This document shows, piece after piece, positions 1 through 8,511 of a DNA stretch of 64,000 nt. Every line of letters starts with the position of its first letter. Within the stretch, counting starts at the first letter, position 1. The notes below the pieces were generated by a model. It was not told the DNA's origin, made no database searches, and worked only from the letters and a program-made list of their open reading frames with translations. This stretch comes from Nitrospira sp. KM1 (GTDB taxonomy: Bacteria; Nitrospirota; Nitrospiria; Nitrospirales; Nitrospiraceae). A program made the position numbers and the translations under genes. Where the stretch lies: NCBI RefSeq assembly GCF_011405515.1, contig NZ_AP022671.1:2852001-2916000 (forward strand). The letters are read 5' to 3'.

Positions 1-55
1 CCTGAGGTGCCGCTATTCATGGCGGTAAGGGACAGGGTTGAAATCATGAGAGAGG

Positions 56-1312
56 CTACATGGCATTAATGGTCAATTGTGTAGGGGCGGATGAGCTTGT
101 CTGCTGCACGGGGGAGCTGGAATCTCGCACGGTAAAGGTATGAGTGGTCGTCCCGTTGCTTCCGGAGAGTGGAATGCCGCTGATCACACCCGAAGAAGGA
201 TTGAGAGTGAGACCGTTAGGAAGTGCAGGATTAACGGACCATGTATAGGGGCCAGTTCCACCGGTCGCCGCCAGTTGGATATTGGGATACGCCCGATTGA
301 CAGTACCGGCGGGCAGTGCAAACGGATTAATAACAGGCGCAGAGACGGCGCCTTCTATGAGCAGTTGCAGATTTTTTGTGACGCTTTGGGGAGTGGGAAG
401 CGTCTGATCGGTTACCGTTACGACTAGGGTCTGATCGCTTGCCGTGCTCGGCGTCCCGCTGATGAGGCCTGATGATGTATTGAGGGACAATCCGCTGGGC
501 AACGGGGGTGAACTGTTGGACAGCCCCCATGTGTACCCCCCCGTCCCGCCGATCGCGACGAGCTGGGCACTATAGTTTTGGCCAGCAGTGCCCCGCGGCA
601 AAGAATCCGTGCTGATTTGTAGGGACACCGCACTGATTGATAGCTGGAGCCCTCTTTCAATAGTCAGCGATGTCGCATCGGTCAACGTAAAGGTGTGTGT
701 CTCGCTGCTGACGACCGTAGGCGTCCCGACAATGGCACCCGTTGAAGGAGATAGAGTGAGCCCGTTCGGCAGTGGAGCAGAGCCCGGTTTCAAACCCCAT
801 GTGTACGGTGTCGTTCCTCCGTTTCCTCCTAGCGCCGTCGCATATGGTTGGTTGATGGTTCCAGGCGGGAGTGAAGAGGTCACAATCGTTAAGCTTGAAG
901 GTGCCGTCCGGGTGGAAATGGCCAGGGATTTGGTAATGGCTTGCGAGCCGCCTTCCGTGGAATCCTGGACTCGAATGACGAGATCGACCGGTCCTCCGAT
1001 CCCCGTGGGTGTTCCGCTGATAATTCCGTTAGAGTTCAAGGTAAGGCCAGCGGGAGCCTGAGGGGAATCTGACGCAAGACTCCATGTGTAACCGGGTGTA
1101 CCCCCGGAAACCGCGAGGGCAACGTTGTATGGAACATTCACAGTCCCGTCCGGAAGCGGTGAGACGGTCAAGATGGTCAGGGGACCGGGCTGAGCCGGCT
1201 GGGCCGGGGGCGTGCCAGTGGAGACGTCATTACACCCGGAGATCCCAAGACAAGTTGCATATAGAAGGGGGCTTATGGCGATCATCTTGGTGATTGACCG
1301 AAGACTTCCCAT
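56..1312 (-). CDS. Lipoprotein with four tandem He_PIG (Ig-like) repeats
   Basis: About 418 residues from the chosen ATG at 1312. The N-terminus is a lipoprotein signal ending in LGISGC, so the mature protein should be lipid-anchored at the cysteine. Four repeats of about 90 residues follow. Each opens with LPxGTxNxxY, carries GGTxxYTW in the middle and ends around GIISGTP, the signature of the putative Ig family He_PIG. These domains are common in bacterial surface proteins and usually serve adhesion or display; no enzymatic domain is visible. The frame stays open upstream to 1585, but the ATGs at 1327 and 1312 sit directly before the signal peptide, and 1312 has GGAAAAG a few bases ahead. 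The function is inferred from fold only. Confidence 0.8.
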   Translation of the reverse strand: MGSLRSITKMIAISPLLYATCLGISGCNDVSTGTPPAQPAQPGPLTILTVSPLPDGTVNVPYNVALAVSGGTPGYTWSLASDSPQAPAGLTLNSNGIISGTPTGIGGPVDLVIRVQDSTEGGSQAITKSLAISTRTAPSSLTIVTSSLPPGTINQPYATALGGNGGTTPYTWGLKPGSAPLPNGLTLSPSTGAIVGTPTVVSSETHTFTLTDATSLTIERGLQLSISAVSLQISTDSLPRGTAGQNYSAQLVAIGGTGGYTWGLSNSSPPLPSGLSLNTSSGLISGTPSTASDQTLVVTVTDQTLPTPQSVTKNLQLLIEGAVSAPVINPFALPAGTVNRAYPNIQLAATGGTGPYTWSVNPALPNGLTLNPSSGVISGIPLSGSNGTTTHTFTVRDSSSPVQQTSSSAPTQLTINAM

Positions 1313-1585
1313 GAAATTCTTTTCCATTCTTAGATTCCGGCGCTCTGTTCCCTCCAAGAGTCTCAAACCTGGAGCTGGAACATGAGGAGTACACGCCGTG
1401 CACGATCCGCCTTGATCGAGAGAATGCTTCCGCTGTGTGACTGCCAGTGGACTGCTCAATGCCATAATCCGCTCATTGTGCGTGTCATCCAAATGCGTGG
1501 TCTTCGAGATCGACGTCATTCCCATCCATGTGTAGAGCACGAATTGGAGTGTCCCTAAACACAGTCGGAGCTTAGGGGCACACAC

Positions 1586-1863
1586 TTGCCTTAAGCAAGT
1601 GGATGTATCCGGATATGAAATTGTGTGCTTCTACGTCTTGCGCTAGATCGGAGATGAAACGATAATCGCTGCCAAGACAAACGGGCGTATTGCGTAGTCG
1701 CTTCCAATGCCTCGGCGAGCGGTGAAAGCACGCTGCGAGGGGCAGCGCGTACACCTGTGCGGAATAGGCATACGGCAGGCGAGGTCTGAGTTTGCCAGCA
1801 TCGCTTTTTCGCCTTGAGAGGTGTACAAAGGCCTCTCTAGACTACTCGCGACCGGAGGAGCCG
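1586..1863. other. Intergenic region, no supported gene
   Basis: Reading frames here are short and on both strands, with no ribosome-binding site or recognisable motif. The stretch separates the divergent Ig-repeat lipoprotein from the hypothetical gene starting at 1864, so it should hold promoters for both. I could not identify convincing promoter boxes. Confidence 0.4.
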
Positions 1864-2271
1864 ATGTACGATTTTGACGCTCTGCTCTCATCATTCGAAG
1901 AGCCAGACTCGTCCAGTCGGGAAGACCTGTGCGACGTGTTCCTGGATCTGTGCCAGCAGAATGCACGTGTGAACGTCACGGAACGGGAAGAGCCTCCACT
2001 TTCAGTAGAACTTCGCAGGAGGCTGATTCAAGACATTGTCAAGTTGCTCGAGACCAATCAAGTCACGACCAATCAATCCCTTCAGCTCCTCGATGAGGTG
2101 CGCACCGTGATTCAGCCAAAGACTGCGCAGGCCGCCAGAGAGTTGGGGCAGCTCATGCGGGCCGCGCTAGACCTGAGAACGTCTGAATCGGCTCCATCCC
2201 CTCCGTATGGGACACATCGATCCCGGTTCGATGGGACTGACCAAGGAGAGCTACGCCCCTCCAGTTCTTGA
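1864..2271 (+). CDS. Hypothetical acidic protein
   Basis: About 135 residues. The ATG at 1864 is chosen because GGAGGAG lies at 1854-1860, three bases before it; the frame is open further upstream to 1792 but without such a site. The sequence begins MYDFDALLSSFEEPD, is rich in acidic residues and leucines and is probably helical in the middle (roughly residues 25-105, with several LxxLL-like stretches). The tail is low-complexity and rich in serine and proline. There is no signal peptide or membrane segment. I do not recognise the family. Confidence 0.6.
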   Translation: MYDFDALLSSFEEPDSSSREDLCDVFLDLCQQNARVNVTEREEPPLSVELRRRLIQDIVKLLETNQVTTNQSLQLLDEVRTVIQPKTAQAARELGQLMRAALDLRTSESAPSPPYGTHRSRFDGTDQGELRPSSS

Positions 2272-2343
2272 CAGTTTTGAAGAAAGAGGCGCGTTGTTGA
2301 TCCGGTGGTATGGCTGCCTTACAGCATCACCGCTTCGCTGGTC

Positions 2344-2604
2344 CTAAGCCTCTAACTCAAAGAGCAATTGATCATCCTTCGAGAGTTTTGATATTGGATC
2401 TGGTGAATAGTTGTAATTCGGATCCACCCATCGAATAAGCATACATGGAGTATCTGGGTTTTCTGCTGTCACGAGAACAGTGGCAATAGCGCCCTCTTTC
2501 CACGGCCAATAGTCTTGGAGAAGTCGGATTCGCGATCCGACTTTGAGAGCGTCAGGCAGCATATCTGGATGGTACGGAACCGTGACGGCTTGGGCAATGA
2601 CCAA
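2344..2604 (-). CDS. Small hypothetical protein
   Basis: 86 residues if started at 2604, or 72 from the internal ATG at 2562. The core reads like a small beta-rich domain: KVGSRIRLLQDYWPWKEGA is followed by alternating hydrophobic strands and a charged C-terminus. This looks like a compact SH3-like or KOW-like fold, but that is an impression only. There is no signal peptide and no operon partner. Composition is protein-like rather than shadow-like, which is the main reason for listing it. Confidence 0.5.
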   Translation of the reverse strand: MVIAQAVTVPYHPDMLPDALKVGSRIRLLQDYWPWKEGAIATVLVTAENPDTPCMLIRWVDPNYNYSPDPISKLSKDDQLLFELEA

Positions 2605-2783
2605 TCATCGCGGTCCCGGCATTCGCAGCGGCTGCTGACATTGACGTCGGGTCTGCTTCAGCTTGGAACATCAATTGTCGGGACATCCATTTGGCGCACG
2701 CCCCTCGCAATCGGCTTGCCGGTCCCACTCGATGTCGCCTATACTCTTTTGAACAACGAACCTCCCTTTGTGAGGCCATACGC

Positions 2784-3044
2784 ATGAAATCTATCGGCGT
2801 AGTTCTTGTTTCCTTCAGCCTCGCCGCTTGTATTGCGGCGCCTCAGACGGAATTTATGGGATCAAACGGCAAAATGATCTATCCCCTCACCTGTCAGACA
2901 TTGGATGGGTGCGAAGGAGAAGCACGCAAAGTCTGTCCAGGCGGATACGATACCGTACCCGTCGCTTCTGGGGCGGAAAACACTTCGACCATGGGCGGCA
3001 TTAGTCCTACGCCTGTGCAAAGACTCTCGGTGACGTGTAAATAA
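2784..3044 (+). CDS. Small cysteine-containing lipoprotein
   Basis: 86 residues. The ATG at 2784 follows GTGAGG and opens directly into a short signal peptide ending in SLAAC, a good lipobox. The mature part has two CxxxxGC-like features (LTCQTLDGC and KVCPGG) and a terminal TCK, so four cysteines besides the lipid-attachment one could form disulfides in the periplasm. The motif CPGGYDTV is seen in many small envelope lipoproteins of unknown role. Neighbours give no hint of function. Confidence 0.65.
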   Translation: MKSIGVVLVSFSLAACIAAPQTEFMGSNGKMIYPLTCQTLDGCEGEARKVCPGGYDTVPVASGAENTSTMGGISPTPVQRLSVTCK

Positions 3045-3245
3045 CCCGAACGTGCGAGGGAGTTGCAGACCAAGTATCTGGGATATGTGCAAGGCGAGGG
3101 GCAGAGGTTACATTATGCCGATTCGGCTGCCCACACATGGCAGGGGTGTTTAGCAGAAGTTAGAAGTGTCTTTCTCCGTATTGTGTTCTCAGGTTCTATC
3201 CTCCTCCTCAACGAGTTCTCTAGAGTGCAATTCGCCATAGCGCCA

Positions 3246-4208
3246 TCATCTGCCGGCTACACCCGTCTCTTTAGTAACTGGTCCGATTGCCTCCTTAATT
3301 GCTCTTGATTCTGCAGCGGTTTGGTCGAACCCTACCCCAACGTTTCCCGTTTCGGTGATGCTGATGCTTATCGAGAGAGGATGTGGCTGAGAGGGGTAGG
3401 GTATGAGATCAGAGCTTGGACAGTGGTATTTCTCTCGGGGCGTATCCCTTTCAGGTTGGCAGGTGTATGCCTTCCCAAACCACAGTTGATCCGGTTTGTT
3501 GCTGACCTTGATCAGATCTCCGAGTTCGACGCCGTGTACGGTGAACACTCCTCCGCCTGTTTCGGTGAGGCCGAGCATTCCCGAAGTGTGTTGTTCAAGA
3601 CTCTTGATTGCCACGGCTACGGACACATCGATTGACGGCTTGCTCACCGTCGCTTCATTGTCAGGCGGCTTGGGGGGAGTTTCCACGGTTACCGCCACAG
3701 ACTTCGCGAGTCTGATATAGGCAGGCTGAATCTGGAATGCGTTCTCGGTCAGATGATTAAATCGAATGAGGGCCACGAACTCCGAAGCCCTGTACTTTGG
3801 CCCTCTGACCACCAGGGCGCAGCGGTAATCCTGTAATCTGCTGTCTGCAAGAATAGCCCGAGCGGAATAGGAAGCTTGCCCGGACCTTCTTAGCTGCTCT
3901 TGCGCGGGAAGCTCCGCCTCAGGGTATTCGAACGATTCTTGCCCTCCGGCATTCACCATGGGTGTGGATACAGGCTGAAGTCCATCTCGATCCGTTAAAC
4001 AGGACGAGGTCAGGACCGTTTCAAAGTTACGGTCCTTCATCAATTGGGTCATCACCAGATCATTGGCTCGTGCATGGGTGATGTCGGTCTCGGGAATCAT
4101 CACGAGAGAAACGACGCCTTTCTTTGCGCCGCTCAGTTCCGATTTATCAAAATGAGAACAGGCTACCGGCATGAGGAGAAACGCAAGCATCAACAGCGCT
4201 GGATTCAT
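3246..4208 (-). CDS. Putative lipoprotein of unknown function
   Basis: About 320 residues from the ATG at 4208, chosen because it opens into a signal peptide (MNPALLMLAFLLMPVACS) with lipobox MPVAC. The frame is open upstream to 4412, and an alternative ATG exists at 4307. GAGG abuts the chosen start, so the translation signal is unusual. The mature protein has no known catalytic motif; it contains a proline-rich linker (TVETPPKPPDNE) around the middle and a C-terminal half rich in beta-forming residues. It probably acts in the periplasm or at a membrane surface. Family not recognised. Confidence 0.6.
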   Translation of the reverse strand: MNPALLMLAFLLMPVACSHFDKSELSGAKKGVVSLVMIPETDITHARANDLVMTQLMKDRNFETVLTSSCLTDRDGLQPVSTPMVNAGGQESFEYPEAELPAQEQLRRSGQASYSARAILADSRLQDYRCALVVRGPKYRASEFVALIRFNHLTENAFQIQPAYIRLAKSVAVTVETPPKPPDNEATVSKPSIDVSVAVAIKSLEQHTSGMLGLTETGGGVFTVHGVELGDLIKVSNKPDQLWFGKAYTCQPERDTPREKYHCPSSDLIPYPSQPHPLSISISITETGNVGVGFDQTAAESRAIKEAIGPVTKETGVAGR

Positions 4209-4502
4209 CCTCACAGGCCGTGAGGACGACCCGGTTGGCTGCTGTCTGTGGTTACTGATGTCGATGCGGCAGCGGAACCTTTCGGGGGAAGAGAGAAAGC
4301 CGGACATGGCAGCACCGCCTTTCTCACAAGCAGTCGGCGGTCGGCCCCCTTTTACGATGGCCGTCGGCAGGTTGTGTATATATATTGTGCGTCTCGGACA
4401 GTTATTGTTCAAGAGGGCGGCGCATCGAGATTTTGACCATGATCAGGCGGTCATTGCACTACCATCTTCTTCGTCGGCTTCCCGAATGCCCGCATTGAAA
4501 TC

Positions 4503-4805
4503 TCAGCTCTTGTCCAAATCCTCAATACCATCGGTCGTGACGAGGATGCGCTTCGATCGACGTGTGGAGTGAGCGACGTTCCATTGCTCGAGCTGCTGGA
4601 TCAGGCCGGATGAGGTAGTTTGCACCAAGAAGTCCGTCGTGCACTTGACGACATAGTTCTCCGCTGTGGCTTTATTCTCGATTGTGAAGACCTGTGTTCC
4701 TGTCCGCGCTTCGAACTGCGCAGTGATTTCGAAAAACGGGAACTGCACGCCCAAATAGGCGCGGACGGTATCGATGCCGGTGGGAACGCCTACATTATCG
4801 TTCAT
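4503..4805 (-). CDS. Small hypothetical protein
   Basis: 100 residues starting MNDNVGVPTG. Composition is protein-like, with alternating hydrophobic residues in the first two thirds (ITAQFEARTGTQVF, NYVVKCTTDFLV) suggesting a beta-rich fold, and a basic, helical C-terminal part. It has no signal peptide or known motif. Its ATG overlaps the stop of a possible 47-residue upstream ORF in an ATGA arrangement, which hints at translational coupling. Function unknown. Confidence 0.45.
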   Translation of the reverse strand: MNDNVGVPTGIDTVRAYLGVQFPFFEITAQFEARTGTQVFTIENKATAENYVVKCTTDFLVQTTSSGLIQQLEQWNVAHSTRRSKRILVTTDGIEDLDKS

Positions 4806-4945
4806 GGAAACCTCATAAGAAAATTATTCACCTGCGTCTTGATCCTGGGTGTGAAGCCGACGACTGGACTCAAGTTTCTAAGCGAACGATAAGAGCAATA
4901 AGAAGCAGAAAGAGCAGCAAGAAGCAGGCCGCCGGGCCTTAACAT
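4802..4945 (-). CDS. Possible 47-residue leader or membrane peptide
   Basis: A short frame from ATG at 4945 to TGA at 4802-4804, sharing ATGA with the following minus-strand gene. GAGG lies five bases before the ATG. The peptide starts MLRPGGLLLAALSAS, a short hydrophobic stretch, and ends in a basic segment. The good spacing and 4-base overlap support it, but it is short and has no recognised family. It may be chance. Confidence 0.3.
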   Translation of the reverse strand: MLRPGGLLLAALSASYCSYRSLRNLSPVVGFTPRIKTQVNNFLMRFP

Positions 4946-5258
4946 CAAGCCTCGATCGATGATGCAAATTAGTCTCTGGAAAATCAGAGAGATGACGATT
5001 CGCCGTTCTTAGACACAGCAATCAACGCATTTCGCCAAGAACAGTTTGTCTTCGGATGTCTTGATCGAGCGCAAGGACGAGAGACAAGATGTCACATCAT
5101 GCTACGCGTGCGTCATCGGAGCGCATGTTGGAAGCCGTGACGGCTCTATCTTGAAAGGGTGCCTGAAAACCCGGCTAATGGTCAAGAGCCACAGCCAAGT
5201 CTAGCAGTTGGAAAGGATTGAGGGAGTCATCTGGGCCGAGAGAGCGGGAAGCGGAGCA
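4946..5258. other. Intergenic region, no supported gene
   Basis: I see no convincing coding frame, hairpin or tRNA. It lies downstream of the antiporter gene on the minus strand, so it could hold that gene's terminator and the promoter of the small minus-strand genes. No strong stem with a T-run is visible. Confidence 0.35.
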
Positions 5259-6923
5259 TCATTGCTCGGCGCCTCTGCTGAGTGGCTCAAATCCCAGCAT
5301 CACGTACTCAATCATTCTTCGAGCGATTTCTCGTTCTCCCATAATGACTCGTTGGGCGCCGTGCTTCGTGAGATATTCGACTTCGGCGTCGGAGTGCGCG
5401 CGTGCCACAATCGATAGCGATGGATTCAGTGATCGGGCTCGCTCGATTGCGTGTCCGGCTTCAAACACATTGGGGATGGCACTGATCAGGAGGCCGGCAT
5501 CAGAAAGGCCGGCTGTCTCCAACACCCCTGCCTCACTCGCTTGGCCGAGAATCGCCGGCATTCCGTCAGTATTAAGGCGAGCGACGATGGAGGCATCGGT
5601 TTCGATGACGACCACGGATCGATTTGCTCCTCGTAGAGCAGCGCTCACGATCTGACCGACACGCCCATGCCCGATCAGGACGACGTGGCCTTTCTCGATG
5701 CCGTCTCGTTCCAGTTCAGAGGCAGATGTGGAAACCTGGGGTTGAAGGCGAGACAGCAGGGCAAACAGGAAGGGGTTCATCATGATGGACAAAATTGCGC
5801 CTGCCAAAATCACATCTCGTCCTTGGGACGACAGCACGCCGAGCGTCACGCCGAGTTGCGCGAGCATAAAGGCAAACTCTCCAATCTGAGCCAGGCTGGC
5901 AGAAATCGTCAGCGCAATCCGTTTGGAATAGCCAAACATCAGCACGATTAACCATGAGGCCGACGACTTGCCGAGGACGATAATGAGGAGCGTGGCCGCC
6001 ACTGCCCAGGGATGGGTGATGAGGATTCGCGGATCAAAGAGAATCCCGACGGATACGAAGAATAACACCGCAAACGCATCTCGGAGCGGAAGGGTGTCGG
6101 CCGCCGCCCGGTGACTGAGTTCGGATTCGTTGAGGATAAGGCCAGCAAAAAATGCGCCAAGTGCGAAGGATACGTTGAACAGCGCTGCGGAGCCGAACGC
6201 AAGACCGAGGGCGATGCTGAGAATGGCCAGCGTGAACAATTCGCGTGAACCAGTCTGCGCGACGCGATGCAGCGCCCAAGGGATGAATCGTTTGCCGATG
6301 ACGATCATCAGCGCGACAAATACGCCCATCTTGACGAGCGTGGTCGCAACCGCAGCGGCGAGTGATGCCAATGACGGAGATCCTCCGCCCGTGGCGTTGA
6401 GTGCGCCTGCCAGAGCCGGCACGATGAGCAACAAGACGACCATGGCGATGTCTTCGACGACGAGCCATCCCACCGCAATGCGCCCTTCTTGGGAGTTCAC
6501 CAAATGTCTGTCTTCGAGTGCGCGCAGGAGCACGACTGTACTGGCAGTGGACAGTGCAAGTCCGAACATGACCGCCGCCCCGTGAGTCCACCCCAATCCG
6601 TAATGGGCGAGCGCCCAACCCAGAATGGTGGCGCTGAGAATTTGGACCACAGCTCCTGGCACCGCAATTTTCCTTACGCCCCAGAGGTCCTTGATGGAAA
6701 TATGCAGGCCGACGCCGAACATCAGAAGAATCACGCCGACGTCAGCGAGTTCTTGGGCCAATCCGGAATCCGCGACAAAACCGGGTGTGAAGGGTCCGAT
6801 CACGATGCCCGCAAGCAAAAAACCGACAAGCGGGGCAATGCCCATACGTTTGGCGGCCATTCCGAAGACAAAGGCCGTGACAAACGCTCCGACGAGCATG
6901 GGAATGAGATGGTGAGTTTCCAT
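5259..6923 (-). CDS. CPA2-family cation:proton antiporter with RCK-N domain (YbaL/KefB-like)
   Basis: About 554 residues. The first roughly 390 residues hold a dozen hydrophobic helices typical of the Na+/H+ exchanger fold, including the conserved GFLLAGIVIGP near the start and a charged pair within WLVVEDIAMVV. A hydrophilic domain follows with a Rossmann nucleotide motif (VVLIGHGRVGQIV), the TrkA-N/RCK-N regulatory domain that senses NAD(H) or similar ligands. Such proteins exchange K+ or Na+ for protons across the inner membrane. The start METHHLIP at 6923 matches the family's usual N-terminus; the frame extends to 7007. The gene stands alone, upstream of no obvious partner such as KefF. 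Confidence 0.9.
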   Translation of the reverse strand: METHHLIPMLVGAFVTAFVFGMAAKRMGIAPLVGFLLAGIVIGPFTPGFVADSGLAQELADVGVILLMFGVGLHISIKDLWGVRKIAVPGAVVQILSATILGWALAHYGLGWTHGAAVMFGLALSTASTVVLLRALEDRHLVNSQEGRIAVGWLVVEDIAMVVLLLIVPALAGALNATGGGSPSLASLAAAVATTLVKMGVFVALMIVIGKRFIPWALHRVAQTGSRELFTLAILSIALGLAFGSAALFNVSFALGAFFAGLILNESELSHRAAADTLPLRDAFAVLFFVSVGILFDPRILITHPWAVAATLLIIVLGKSSASWLIVLMFGYSKRIALTISASLAQIGEFAFMLAQLGVTLGVLSSQGRDVILAGAILSIMMNPFLFALLSRLQPQVSTSASELERDGIEKGHVVLIGHGRVGQIVSAALRGANRSVVVIETDASIVARLNTDGMPAILGQASEAGVLETAGLSDAGLLISAIPNVFEAGHAIERARSLNPSLSIVARAHSDAEVEYLTKHGAQRVIMGEREIARRMIEYVMLGFEPLSRGAEQ

Positions 6924-7118
6924 AGGTACAGATTGGCCGAAGCCGTCCATCCATTTGTTATGAATCGAGTGCCGCCTATCTATAACCTGCTGCTGGTCTT
7001 GAGGCAACTGAAGACAGGAAAGGTCTTTAGCATACTCAGTACGCAGAGGTCACTCAGGACGGAAGATGCGGGGTTTCATCGTCGGGCAGAGATGTCGCCC
7101 GGTATGCAAGATCATCCG

Positions 7119-8396
7119 TCAGGCGTTGACGGTTTCCGCCTGATGAGGGTTCACGATCACGCGGCCGCTGAACCAGAGAGTCGCCACACCCAAAACGAAC
7201 AGCACCAAGCCAATTCCGCCCACACTGATGTATTCGTCGAATTGTTCTGTCAGCCAGCCGAAGAACGTCATGCCAGCCATCGACGTCGCTGTTGCGATTG
7301 CCGTGTAGATGGCCATGACGCGCCCCACCATCTCGGCCGGGGCAATTTCTTGAATCAAACCCCACGCGATCGGTGTCCACGTTCCGAAGCCAATCCCGAT
7401 GATGCCCATAAGCAGCATCGCAACTGGCAGATCTCGGGACCAGAGTAGTCCCCAGAGTGCTGCGGTGGCGATCATGCTCGAAATTGCCACTGCCCGGACA
7501 CGCATGCGGATGCGCCATTTTGTCAAAAAGACGAGCCACAATGAGGCCACAAGCAGACCGATTCCAAGACAGGACCAGATATAGCCAATCTCGATCGGTC
7601 CTACGCCGAGCATCTTTTTGCCGAATACCGGGAACAGTGTGGTGAACGCGCCTGTTCCAAAGGTGTACAGCGAGGCCAACAGAATGAGTATCAAGATAGT
7701 CCGCTGCGTGAAGAGGGAGTAGCGGAGCCCTTCCGTCATGTCGCCCAGCAAGGCGGTCGCCCAGTGCATTCGCGTACGAGCGCCGCGTGACGTATCAGGA
7801 AACCGGATTGGTATCAGACAGAGCGCCGAGGCGAGATAGGTCACCGCATTGATGCAGAGCACGTCCTGCGATCCCGAAAAAGCGATGCCTGCGCCGCTTA
7901 ACGCAGGTCCGATGATGATGCCGATGCTTGTGGTGCTTTGAAGCAATGCATTGGCCGCGGTGAAGCGTGGACGATCGACGAGAAACGGAACCGAGGAGGA
8001 CAAGGCCGGCACGAACATCGCTGTGGCAATCCCGTACAGAAAGACGAGCAAGTACAGCATCTCGACAGTGAAGAATTCGACCGACAATGCACAGGGGATG
8101 ACGCCGATCAACAGCGCGCGCGCCACGTCGCTGCCGATCAGGATGGCTTTCTTCGGAAGGCGATCGACGGTGACGCCGATCAAGGGGCCCAGCACGATGG
8201 GCGGGAGAGTCTGAAGTAATCCGATGATGCTGGTCTTCAATGCCGAACCGGTGACCGAATACACAAACCACAACAGTGCGAGCCGGCTCACGCCATCCGC
8301 GACCTGCGAGAGGATCTGACTCCACCAAATCAGAGCAAAATCCCGTGAGAGGAGCCATTTGCGTGTACCGGCGCCAGGAGACGTGCTGGTGTCCAG
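7119..8396 (-). CDS. MFS exporter (EntS/MFS_3-like), first of two tandem paralogs; non-standard start
   Basis: A major-facilitator transporter with about twelve helices and the loop motif DRLPKKA between helices 2 and 3. The first normal-looking start is a GTG at 8291, but the frame upstream is clearly coding. It encodes RDFALIWWSQILSQVADG, aligning residue by residue with RDFGLLWWGQVTSQVGEG in the neighbouring paralog. No ATG, GTG or TTG occurs between that segment and the next in-frame stop; CTG codons at 8396 and 8408 are the best candidates, and I used 8396. Either a CTG start or a lost start codon is implied. The substrate is unknown; relatives export siderophores or drugs. Confidence 0.85.
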   Translation of the reverse strand: MDTSTSPGAGTRKWLLSRDFALIWWSQILSQVADGVSRLALLWFVYSVTGSALKTSIIGLLQTLPPIVLGPLIGVTVDRLPKKAILIGSDVARALLIGVIPCALSVEFFTVEMLYLLVFLYGIATAMFVPALSSSVPFLVDRPRFTAANALLQSTTSIGIIIGPALSGAGIAFSGSQDVLCINAVTYLASALCLIPIRFPDTSRGARTRMHWATALLGDMTEGLRYSLFTQRTILILILLASLYTFGTGAFTTLFPVFGKKMLGVGPIEIGYIWSCLGIGLLVASLWLVFLTKWRIRMRVRAVAISSMIATAALWGLLWSRDLPVAMLLMGIIGIGFGTWTPIAWGLIQEIAPAEMVGRVMAIYTAIATATSMAGMTFFGWLTEQFDEYISVGGIGLVLFVLGVATLWFSGRVIVNPHQAETVNA

Positions 8397-8511
8397 TGTG
8401 GAAGTCAGAGGTATTCCGGGGTGAGGCTAGCCAAGTGCAAAGTCTGCGCGCTGATCCGGTATGCATGCCGGGAATGCTGTTTCTTCGGTGGATAACGACC
8501 TTGTGTCATGG

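Noticed and set aside
7795-8466. 223-codon frame with an ATG at 8466, which could have supplied a start for the MFS gene
   Set aside because: It is in a different frame from the transporter and its product lacks membrane helices; the transporter frame aligns with the paralog instead.
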